Shown piece by piece: positions 34,863 through 44,930 of a stretch of DNA of 64,000 nucleotides. The notes below the pieces were generated by a model. The model was not told the origin of the DNA and made no database searches. It saw only the letters and a program-made list of their open reading frames with translations. A program made the position numbers and the translations under genes. Numbering within the stretch: position 1 is the stretch's first letter; each line of letters starts with the position of its first letter. The stretch comes from Adiantum capillus-veneris (lineage: Eukaryota > Streptophyta > Polypodiopsida > Polypodiales > Pteridaceae). The stretch lies in the NCBI GenBank assembly GCA_014529385.2, contig CM043960.1:25898396-25962395 (forward strand), read 5' to 3'.

Positions 34863-34880
34863 GACACGTTAACATGCTTC
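34863..34880 (-). repeat. Right terminal inverted repeat region of element B
   Basis: Partner of 22404-22422. The outer part (CATGCTTC) overlaps the candidate CATG target repeat at 34873-34876. Confidence 0.6.
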
Positions 34881-37745
34881 TACTCGGAAACAAGAGGAAG
34901 GCCTAAGGAGAGGTTCAAAAACCAAAAGGGATGCGATCGCTCAAGGTGGAGCAAATCATGTGCAAAGTTAGTTCTTGACTGTTGGAACTATGGCAAGAAG
35001 GGCTCCGTCAAGAAGGATTGATGGTCCAAGAAGAAGAATGAGTTGGAGTCTGAAGACAACAAGCCAACACTGGAGGCCAATGTGGAAGGTAAAGTAGAGC
35101 AAGATTCTCTAATTCTCTGATTAAACAATGTGTCTAATTCCTAGTTAGTAGATTCCGGAGCTTCATTCCATGCAACACCACACAAGAAACATTTCCAAGA
35201 TTACACCAAAGGTAATTTTGGGTATGTATACTTGGGAGATGATGAGGCTTGTGAAATTGTTCGCGAAGGTACAATTTGTGTCAAAACTGCTAACAAAAAT
35301 GAATGGAACCTTAAAAGATGTTAGGCATGTTCCTTCTCTTCGCAAGAATTTGATCTCTACAGGACAATTGGACGATAAAGGCCACAACATTGCATTAAAA
35401 AACAAACGGTGGAAGATCTCAAAGGGATCTTTGGTGGTTTCCAAAGGAAAAAAGGTTGGTACACTTTACTTGTGTACTTTCATCTCCCAATCTTCAGCTT
35501 GTGCAACAACTACAAAAGTCGACAGTGTGGCATGGCACTATCGGCTTAGGTATATGAGTGCCAAAGGAATGCAAATTCTTCAATCAAAGAAGCTTCTACC
35601 AGGTTTGAAAGAAGTGGACTTAGAGTTCTGTGAATATTGTGTTTATGGTAAACAAAAGAGGGTAAAATTACTAAAAGCAAGAAATGAAATAAAAAATAAA
35701 AAAACTTGAATTGGTTCATTCTGATGTTTGGGGTCTTGCAAGTACACCATCCCTTGGTGTCTCATTGTACTATGTAACATTTTTAGACTATGCAACTAGA
35801 AAAACATGGGTTTATGTCATGAAGAACAAATCCAATGTGTTTTCCATATTTCAAAGATGGAAAGCCTTTGTGGAGAATGAAGTAGGTACCGAGGTTAAAT
35901 GCCTCAGATCCGACAATGGAGGCAAATATTGCAGCCAAGATTTTGAAAGCTTTTGTGCTAGCAATGGCATTTGGAGGCAAAGGACAATTTGGAGGCAAAG
36001 GAAAACCCCAAGGACACCTCAACAAAATGGAACTTCCAAAAGGATGAACTGAACAATCATGGAGCAAGCACAAAGCATGTGGCTACATGCAGACCTACCG
36101 CTTGATCTTTGGACGGAAGCAGTAAGTACGTCTGTGTACTTGATCAACCGGTCACCCTCAACGACATTGGATGGGGGAGTTCTAGAGGAGGTGTGGATAG
36201 GTAAATCGGTGAATTACTCATTTATCAAAGTGTTTGGACGAGAGGCTTTTATACATGGATAGAAGCCTAAGGTCAAAGTTAGATGCAAAGTCCAAAAAAA
36301 AATTCTTCATTGGAGGCTATGGAGAAGGTGACTTTGTGTATCACCTATGGAATCCTGAAGATGGTAAAATCTTTAGAAGTAGGAATGTAATTTTCAATGA
36401 ACAAAATATGTACAAAGACTACTTGGAAAGAAAACAAACAAAAGGAAAAGTGATGAGTACATGGAGCTTGAGGACGGTGAAGACTCGAGTGCAAATGGTG
36501 ACAACGTACAACAACATCAACCTAATGAGGAGCCTCAACCTATTCCCGGAATATCTACAAGAGCAAGTAGACCTCTAGAAAGGTTTATTCCTTCCTTCAA
36601 CCATCTCTTGATCTCAAATTCTAGAGAGCCAAAATCATACGAGGAAGCTATACAAAATGAATCCAAAGAGGAATGGATAAAGAGCATGCAAGTGGAGATA
36701 GACTTATTACATCGCAACCAAACATGGGAGTTGGTAGATTTTCCTAAAGGTAAGCAGGCACTCTAGAAAAAAATGGGTGTACAAGTTGAAGGAAGAAGAA
36801 GGTGGGAAGAAAAGGTACAGGTTTAGGCTTGTGATAAAAGGGTTTTCTCAAAAGAAAGGTATTGACTTCAATAAAATATTTTCTCGTGTTGTAAAAATGA
36901 ACTCAATTAAGCTTGTCTTAAGCCTTGTGGTTGCTCATTATTTAAATCTTGAGCAAATCAATGTAAATATGGCATTCCCTTACGGTGACTTAGAGGAGGA
37001 AATTTACATGCTTCAACAAAGGGGTATGAAGTAAAAGTTAAGGAGAAAATGGTCTGCAAATTAGAGAAGAGATTGTATGGTTTAAAGCAAGCATCAAGAA
37101 ATGGTGCTTGAAGTTCAATCAGATGGATGTTGGATCATGGATTCAGAAGGTGCAACTCAGATCATTATGTCTACACAAAGAATTCGGGAGATGGGAAGTT
37201 CATCATCCTAATGTTGTATGTTGATGACATGCTCATTGCAAGTGCTAACATGCAGGACATCAAAGACCTAAAAGAGGAGCTGTCTAAATATTTTTCAATG
37301 AAAGATCTAGGTGTTGCAAAGAGGATACTTGGTATGAAGTTATCAAGGGACAGGACAAAGAACAAAATAAAGCTCTCTCAAGAGGATTACATCAAGAAGG
37401 TACTAGAAAGGTTTGTAATGCAAAATGAAAAAATGGTTTCTACACCTTTGGATGGTCACTTTAAACTAACCAAGGATATGTTTCTAAAGACACAAGAGGA
37501 GATAGCCTATATAAAGTTCCATATATTGCAGCAGTAGATTCTCTTATGTATGATATGGTCTGGACAAGGCCAAACATTGCACATGCAGTGGGAGTTGTAA
37601 GTAGGTTCACGGACAACCCAGGTAAATAGCACTGGCAAGCTTTGAAGTGGATACTTAGGTATCTGAAAGGGACAACAACAAATGCTTTGTATTTTGGAGG
37701 AATTGATATTTTTCTTCAAGGGTATGCTGATTGTGGGACGCATGT
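34877..37745 (+). pseudogene. Copia 2 gag end, protease, integrase and reverse transcriptase
   Basis: Resumes gag with SETRGRPKERF and a damaged zinc knuckle (CWNYGKKGSVKKD; second Cys, His and last Cys lost). The protease DSGASFHA has Asp at 35151-35153. Then follow the GAG-pre-integrase and integrase blocks (WHYRLRYMS, VHSDVWG, CLRSDNGGKYCS, TPQQNG). RT begins SYEEAIQNESKEEW, with QINVNMAF replacing the usual Asp-containing block, and YVDD at 37217-37228. The last recognisable part is SLMYDMVWTRPNIAHAV, then LRYLKGTT and LQGYAD at about 37735. Stops and indels abound. Confidence 0.85.
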
Positions 37746-38690
37746 CTAACCTCACCATCCTATCTTGTTGCAGTATTAGCGAGAACCACGATTAATTTGT
37801 CAAACCATGGGACGAAGCTGACTCGACTAGTACATTGAGGCTACAAGAGGTTGTCAATCTCTCGAAAAACAACTAACAACTCGCATCTAACTTAGGCTAC
37901 ACTCAAGTGACTGAAATCACCAAAAGCCAATCACTCATCGACAAGAAAATCACATCCGTTACAGCATCAAATGACATCCAAACGTAACGAAACTTCTAAG
38001 ACAAGTTTATAAGACCTAAGCACACATGTCTATGGTCTCAAACCCCACTTTGGGTCAAGTTCCAAAATCGCGATTATTAACAGCAGTGGATTTTTGACCT
38101 AGTCATTTTCGACCCAGAATGCATCTAAATGCGTAGCAATGATGCCTCAATACCCAGCCTATACTTAGTTTTTGATTTAAACATGTAAATTCCTATTTAT
38201 GATGAAATTAGACCGTGGGTCGGCGACGCCAAAAGCTACGAAATACTGTGAATGGCTTACGTCAATGCATAGAGCTCTTACCTGCGGTTGCAATGCAACA
38301 AACGAAATCACAATGTGACAATCGGGGAGGGAGTAGGAAGCACGAGAAGAAGAGAACTTTAAGCGCCGTTAGCTTATGCTGTGTATTTTTTATCCAAAAA
38401 ACTTATAAAAAATTTACAAAAATTGGCTTTTATACCTTAGCCAAGGTTTTTGGGTGGTCAAAAGTAATAATCTGGAGTTCTACCAAAGCTGGGAATTGAA
38501 TGGCTGATACAATCTAGAAGCTTGTAGCCCTGGCTCATTAATTACAAGGTTTATCAAGAAAACAAGAGTTACAATATTTCCAATTTATCAAAATAATAAT
38601 TGTTTTACAAGGAGAACTTTGAAAAATGATGTCCACGCTAGCTTGCTACTAACATTCCCCCCCTCCTCGCCTGTGTCATCCCTTGACATA
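37746..38690. other. No recognisable gene
   Basis: Sequence between the broken end of copia 2 and gene E. It contains the left copy of a 22-bp direct repeat at 38067-38088 and no protein motif. Confidence 0.5.
38067..38088 (+). repeat. Direct repeat flanking gene E, left copy
   Basis: ATCGCGATTATTAACAGCAG then TG; the copy at 42458-42479 differs at two positions. The core ATCGCGAT is palindromic. Confidence 0.75.
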
Positions 38691-38693
38691 GCT

Positions 38694-41600
38694 TTATGGG
38701 CTGAAGTAATCTTCGGCTTGACGGCGGGCGAGGCGGTCCTTCAGTGCTTCCAGTGCTTTTTCATATCTGATTTTGCGTTCTTTGTCTGGCACTTGCAAAA
38801 ACTGCATGGTGACTTTGTTTTTTAGTTCCACTGCCGAGTACCCTACAAATCTTGCTGTGAGGTTGCTTATCATCGGCACAAATATCTTCGTTCGCTAGAT
38901 AAAGAAGCCAGTGTAAAATGACTCCTCGAAAGCTAGCATATTGTGCGGGGCAGAAACATGCATCGAGCATAAAAGCCATAAAGAACTTCCTCTGAGGGCT
39001 GCCCACTTAAATCATAGCAGAGGCATTTGTTCCCTTCCAAAAATGAGACCCAGGGGGCTCTTGTCTGCTCAGGATCATTGAAGACCTGTATGCAAGTGAG
39101 TAGCATCCTGCAAATTTTGTATAGCATTACGCAGGAGAGATCTGGCAGACTTTTGAAGAATGTCATGGCGCCTGTTAGGGTTTTCACCATGTATTCTTCT
39201 GTTTCTTGGCCTCTCTCTGGAGCTAGCAGCCTGGGAAAATTCAGCCATGTCGGCCTCTTCTTCTACAGTGCTTCGTGTGCTTGCCACGTCCTTACTCGCG
39301 GTACATGACAAAATGTTGGATCTTTCAATATGGCCGTAGGTTCTCTCGTGAGTGAACATAATCAAGTATCTTGGATTCTTGTTCAGCCAGCTGAGCCTCC
39401 ACTTAGGGGTGGTCTTGATCTGCGTCATCTTCTTGCATATCCTTGTATAATCTTTCCTTTACCTATAAGAGCTCAACCTTGATGAGAGGGTATGGCAGGG
39501 ATTGTTGGTGCCATTGAGCATTGATTTGATTGGGAGTGAGCTGTGTGACGTTGACAGAGTGTAAAACTCTCAACTCCTAATCCATAGCTGCCTTCTACTA
39601 CTGATCATCTACCTCCAAGGCGATCTTCTTCTTCAGTGCATCTTCTTCAGCCTTTGACAGTTGGACCATTGGCACTGTGTCTTCCTCTGTGATTTGGATT
39701 TGAAAATCTTCTCCCTCACTCGGCTCCGCTGTAGGCTGCGTCTCAAAGTCAGCAAATGAGACCGAGGGGATTTCCACTTGAGGCGGCTCTGAAGTGCCTG
39801 CCTCCTCCTGTATATCCAGCCTTCCATCTCTGAGGAGTTGGTTCACTCTTTTCAATTCTGCAATCTCTTTAAGGAGCTCCTCCTCTCTTTGGACCCGCAT
39901 GAGGGCCAAGTCTCTGCGTTGTGACTGCTCCAGCTTCAACTCCAGCTCTAAATCTTTGTTTTTATTTCAAGTGCTTTATACACCTCATCTGTTCCCTTGA
40001 TCGAGGCCACGACTGGATTCTCTCTTAATTGCTGCAAGAAAGTGGTCTGATCATTAATTCTTTGTTCTGAATACTGCAGAGATGCGTTTTCTACATCTAA
40101 TTGTACTTGAATCTTATGAGCAGACAGAGAGGTGGTAAGAAGTTCATTTGTCACCTCTGTCAAATTGCTCATCTTTCACTTTGCAGGCATCAGATAACTT
40201 AGTCAAGAGGTCTCCCAACTCTTCCATTTCCTTCTGTTGGCTGTCCCTGGCTATCTGATGTCATTCGGCTTCAGTCTTTAGCTCTTGTACTTGCCTTTGG
40301 AGATCATTGATAGTAGCCATTTGGTCGTCGAGCTCGCCTTGAAGAGCATCGATGACCATTTCTAATTCTTTGGCTTTAGTATTGCGATTAAAGACTGCTG
40401 AGCGGAGTTTCTCCATCATGATTTTCATCTGCCTTGCATACTCGTTCACTTGTAGAATGACTTCATCACTGGACTACCACTCCTCCTGTCTTGCAAGTTG
40501 AGATGTGCCGACAACCTCTTGTGTCGCGTCTTGTTGTGTTGTTATTGCTGGTGTTTCTATAGAGATGGTTGCTTTCCTTTTGCCATCTTGAGGTTTTGAA
40601 ACCTCGGCAGGTTCTGGCTGAGTGGAAACAACAGGTGTGGTCTCAACCCTTACAATTTCTTCGGTTGCAAGCCTTTCTGCCTTCTCAGTTTCGGTTTCTT
40701 CCTCATGTGTAGTGGTTTTCTCTTTTTATGTATCTTGCTCTTTTTCAATTTCATCCGCCTCCTTGTGAGTATCCTCGGATGTTTGCTCTGGTGCTGGTTC
40801 AGCTTCCTTTTCTTCATGTTGCTTGGTGTGGTCAGCTTGTTGTGTAGCTTCCGTTTGGTGGGTGAAATCAGACTCTTTTTCCTTGTCAGTCTCGGCCTCT
40901 TCAGTGGTCTCTTGGCTTGGCGGTGATGATGATGGAGTGGGCATGGGCTGGTCCTGTTGTTCCGGCGGCGCGGTGAGGTGGGTCGGGGAGATGCCTGGCC
41001 TTGCTCTTGAGTTGCTGCTTCCTCAGCTTTCTTGGCCGCTTGTTCCGCCTCTTTCATCTTCAAGGCCTCTGCCTCTTGGTACATTATTTCTAAATGATCC
41101 ATGGGATCCTTGGCCTCTTTCCTTGAATGATGTTTCGTTTGAAGTCCCTTCAAGCCGGTGGGTACCCACTTTTCTGGGTCTTTTCCGTGCGCTTGCCTAG
41201 TGCGCTGATATGCCTGTTTTTCTCTTTCAAATCTCGCTTTCTTTTGAGTTGTCTCCTCTTGGTGGGCAGCCACTGCTTTCCTCTTCATCTCTTCCCTCCT
41301 GGCTCTTTTTTCTTCGTTGTCAGAGCTTTCACAACTATGCTGCTCTGATGAACTGTCATCGAATTAATCACCTGATTTAAATGATCGCTTACTAGATCTT
41401 GTAGATCTCGAAGAGGGTTGAGATGCATGTGTTCTGATCCGGGGCAGGCGGTAGGTTGTCAGCCATGCCGATGGCATGATAGGCTATTCTGGTCAATACT
41501 TCTGGCGTGCCCAAGTATGTTATCTTTCCCTCCTTCTTGGTGGCCTTCAATGTTGTCAACACATACTGCGCGTGGTCCACAAGTTGTCTTGTGGTTGACT

Positions 41601-42246
41601 TCAGAACTTGTGTAAAAGTGGTGGCCACGGCGTGATTTGGTGTCGTGTACCTTGGTGGCCTTTTCACCAGGAAATGGAAATATTGGTGGTACAGACGGGC
41701 TGGCTCTTCCACCTGCTTGTGGATAAGATCGGCAAATGTAGCTGCAGTTGTTTCCTTTGTGAACGTGCCCGCTGTTTTCCTATCTCTTGCCCGCATGGTC
41801 ATCCCTTCAGTGGGCAATTTGAGCGCCTCTGCCACTATTTTCTTTGTAATTACAACCTCTACCTTATTTCCTTAGTTGTCTGAGATTTGGGCAGTTCCGT
41901 CTTCCTTGATGGTGGACAGAAGCTCGTAAGATTTCTGAAAGTCTACTCTGCAGGGCTCTTGTTCATAGAAGTGTTGGAGTCCCAACCTGCGGTTAGCCTC
42001 TTTGATTTCTAGCTTTGCTGCAACATCATAAACCTCTTTAGGCAAGAGTTGCAACTCCACCGGATGTCCTTCTTCACTCTTAAACCTGCCAGTGAAGACT
42101 GTGGTGTGGTGTTCTTCTAACTGCTCTTTAGAAAGATAAGATGCCCTTGCAGCTTTTACTGACTCGGGGTCCAGTTGATACGGGGGCAGCTCTTGCAATT
42201 TCTCCTTTTGGTTTAACTTTTTCTTGGGTTTCTCCGCGGCTTGCAT
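38694..42246 (-). pseudogene. Coiled-coil gene E, relative of gene D
   Basis: The minus-strand gene starts near 42246. The N-terminal region has PYQLDPESVKAARASYLSKE and KLEIKEANRRLGLQHFY; a stop follows at about 41872. Continuing in register: VVITKKIVAEALKLPTEG, YHQYFHFLVKRPPRYTTPNH and YLGTPEVLTRIAYHAIG (41835-41392). A long Lys/Glu/Gln-rich coiled coil covers about 41290-39600. The C-terminal blocks are KTTPKWRLSWLNKNPRYL, MVKTLTGAMTFFKSLPDL, CVMLYKICRMLLTC, YDLSGQPSEEVLYGFYAR and MFLPR. Several stops or frame changes separate these. The same blocks occur in D. It might be a structural or gag-like protein of an unnamed element; the protein family is not identified. Confidence 0.6.
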
Positions 42247-42450
42247 TGCTCCTATTCAGTGAATAGAGTGCAAAGTTAGCGGAGTTGTCAGATTTTTCTC
42301 CGTAATGTCCTTTTAGACTAAAATGCTGATAATCTGGTCCAAATTGCTCCAAATCAATTTTTGAACAAGCAAAGATGCATAAAATCAAGCAAGGAACAAA
42401 ATTGTATGGTCAAAACAAAAATTTGCAACCAAAAGATTATTATTACAAAA

Positions 42451-42472
42451 GTAAATAATCGCGATTATTTAC
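42451..42472. repeat. 22-nt perfect palindrome upstream of gene E
   Basis: Centred on ATCGCGAT and extended by complementary GTAAATA/TATTTAC arms. It overlaps the right copy of the direct repeat that flanks gene E. Confidence 0.85.
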
Positions 42473-42479
42473 AACAGTG
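42458..42479 (+). repeat. Direct repeat flanking gene E, right copy
   Basis: Matches 38067-38088 at 20 of 22 positions, 4,391 bp away, in the same orientation. It could be residual LTR or element-end sequence. Confidence 0.75.
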
Positions 42480-44190
42480 ACAAAAACTTTGCATTTCACA
42501 TAAATTTTGACCTAAACATGTTTCATACACCTAATACAAGTCCTAAATTGAATTTGGTCAAGTTTGGTCATGCCGGCATCACTTTGTGCTCTGTTGACTC
42601 TGAAATCACCGTTTTTTGTGACTACTCTGTCTGTTGGGTTGGTCGGTCAACTTTGAGACTTTGGACTTGTCCGTAACATCATCGTGAAGCTACCTGTCCA
42701 ATTCTGGCTCATTTGGAGTCAGTTTGGCCTTGTATGTCAAATTTGCCACTTTGTAACCTTCAAGCCGTTTTCCACTTTTCGAGGGCTTTACTTGATGTAT
42801 TTCTCCAAACCAATCATATACATTGTATATGAACCTCATTAGCAGGCCATCTGTGGAGTCAGGTCGAAATTCTGGCCTTTCCCAAAAACCCTAATTCTCT
42901 ATTGAGGACCCCCTTGACCCTAGCCGAATGATCATCTGATGGTATGGAATGGTTCTATTATGTTAGGGCATGCTATGGTTCAAATCCCATCCGATTTGGT
43001 CAAGCTGGCAGGCCGCTATGGTCACTTTTAGGTTGTAGGTCTTCGTGCACTGCTCGGCTTCTAGGGTTTTTTCTAGGGCTTTAGACTAGCTATCGGCCGT
43101 ACAAAATGGATCATTGATTAGTAAGGAACTTACCCCTCATGTCTCGTGTGAGACGGCGCAGAAAAAGGTCAACTGTGGGCTCCGGAAATGACGCGCGAAA
43201 GAAGCTGAAATGCTCTCTCTACAAAGCTCCAAGTGGAAATGAGGTGGTTTTAGCCTACTCTGGCTATCTATACCCAGACTTCCCGAACCAAATTTCCCCA
43301 GATTCCCCCGTTAGTCCTATTAGGCCGTGAAATCTATGTTAGGCTCAAAAATTTCTCAAATCGGATTCCTGTAGCTCATTCTACAAGAATTTTGCAAAAG
43401 TAGGCTTGGCCGCCTAATTTAGGCTTCCCGCTTTCATCTTCTGATTTCGTTGAAAATGTTTGTGCTTGTACGCCTTGTCTTTCTGATCACCAGCGTGTCT
43501 TCCATTTTTCCATATAAGCTTCCTTGCTATTTATTATTAATTTTTGACCTTTTTATGTAAAAAAATCAAAGAAAATAGAAAAATGCTTTTAAAAAGCAAA
43601 GTGAAAATCTAGTAATTAAGAAAATTCCTTGAAAAACATAGCTTTATTATTTTTTGTTAGATTTCTCCATTTTTAAGCCTTCCTATTAGCAAAAATGATG
43701 AAAAATACCCAAAAAGGACTATTTTTTATGATTTTTTGATAGTATATACACTATTTACACTCATCGAGAAGATATTATCAGTGACTTTTCCCTAGTTGAT
43801 GAATTATAAGGGCATTATTAGGTAATTTTGCAAAAAATCACACGTTAACATGAAACTTTTTCCTCCCTCTTCAAACATTGCCCCTAATTACTTAGTATTT
43901 AGTAGTACCCTTCCACCCCTCCTAGATGGCGTTCTCCGGGACGACTGTGTGCATGGGTTGAAAAATTGTGTCTATGCATAGCCATGATTGGCTCTACCAT
44001 GATGTGAAGATCAATGCAATTCAACTCAATATGTTGTGCAAGAGCTGGGTCTTGAGTAAATAACTCAAGGGTTTCCGATGTCGAGGTTTGCTGTTGGTAT
44101 CTTCCAAAGAGAAAATCTTATAGTCTTTGTGCTCTCTGTTTGATAGTACCATCAGGGTGTTTAAACACGTTGATTTCTTGAGCTATTGGG
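42480..44190. other. No recognisable gene
   Basis: Mixed sequence, AT-rich at 43540-43860. A small plus-strand frame at 43139-43330 (basic start RVRRRRKR) has no support as a gene. Confidence 0.5.
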
Positions 44191-44629
44191 AGCACTTTAG
44201 ACGGTTGTCGAGCTTTTTCTCGGCATTGGTAGCTCGGTCTGCTTGGTGCATGGAGTCTGTTGAGACTTAACTCGCCACTGTTTGATTGTTTTCGTGTTGT
44301 CTAGAGAAGATATGTGCTTCTTTTTTTTCCAAACCTTTTTCATGTTAGGTTCCTTAATCATAGATGCTCGATTTTGTGCTCGAATCCTTGGAACCGTCTT
44401 ATGTTTCTTTGGTGAAATTTTAGGCACCCAGATCTGATTTGGTTTATCCCCAAATTGTGCTTTTGGTACCGAAATTTGCATGACTCCTTGCATGCTACTA
44501 GCATTTGTTTGTCAAGGGGATGGAGAAGATTTGCTTCGTGGATTGGTCCTCTGATTGCATCTTTTCCATTCCTCTTTTCTTGGTGCACTGGGAACAATGA
44601 GTTGCCCTCATTTAAGTGATAGCTTTAGC

Positions 44630-44930
44630 TGATTTGTATCCCAATATGGTACTACTTTGTATGTTTTCATCCAAGGAATACCAAGAATCATTGTCTCATT
44701 CATGTGTTCATCTAGCAAGCATACAAGCTGATGCGGACATAAACATCCATGTACTACCACGTTCAAGTTGACCAATCCCAATGTTGGAGTTGGGTTCTTG
44801 TTGCATCCTTTGATTGTCGTTATTCATGCGGTCAATGCTTGACTTGTTGCTTTCTTGTATGTGGAATAACTAATTGCATTCACTCTAGCTCTTGTGTCTA
44901 CCAAAGCATTGGTGCTATGATTGTTGAGCT
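44630..44930 (-). pseudogene. Retropepsin-like protease fragment of a second LTR element
   Basis: The minus-strand frame reads NALVDTRARVNAISYSTYKK, where DTRA replaces the usual DTGA (Asp codon 44896-44898), and later MNETMILGIPWMKTY, the ILGxxW-type C-terminal motif. It is a different protease from that of gypsy 1 and directly follows the integrase end of gypsy C on the same strand, so a junction lies near 44930. Downstream minus-strand sequence to 44197 is Lys-rich and could be the following spacer. Confidence 0.55.

Larger units (their letters stand above)
22413..34872. mobile_element. Element B: large multigene DNA-transposon-like element inserted in copia 2 gag
   Basis: The element of about 12.46 kb carries the RING-type gene (22628-27093, plus), the FCP1-like gene (27230-28400, plus) and the convergent transposase-like gene (34212-29600, minus). 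This is the same order as element A in reverse. Termini are marked by the inverted repeat TTAAYGTGTC, by candidate CATG target repeats and by resumption of the copia gag frame. A subterminal direct repeat, ATATGCYAACAAGCACA, occurs at 22444-22460 and 34812-34828. Non-coding parts hold arrays of TATGCTAATTAGCATA. All three genes carry lesions, so this copy should not be autonomous. Confidence 0.75.
21469..37745 (+). mobile_element. Copia element 2, split by element B and 3'-truncated
   Basis: The plus-strand Ty1/copia element has a primer-binding site at 21721, gag from 21792 to 22412, and protease, integrase and RT from 34877 to about 37745. The interrupted gag frame continues exactly across element B if CATG (22409-22412 and 34873-34876) is counted once. 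It ends without RNase H or 3' LTR at about 37745. Confidence 0.8.
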
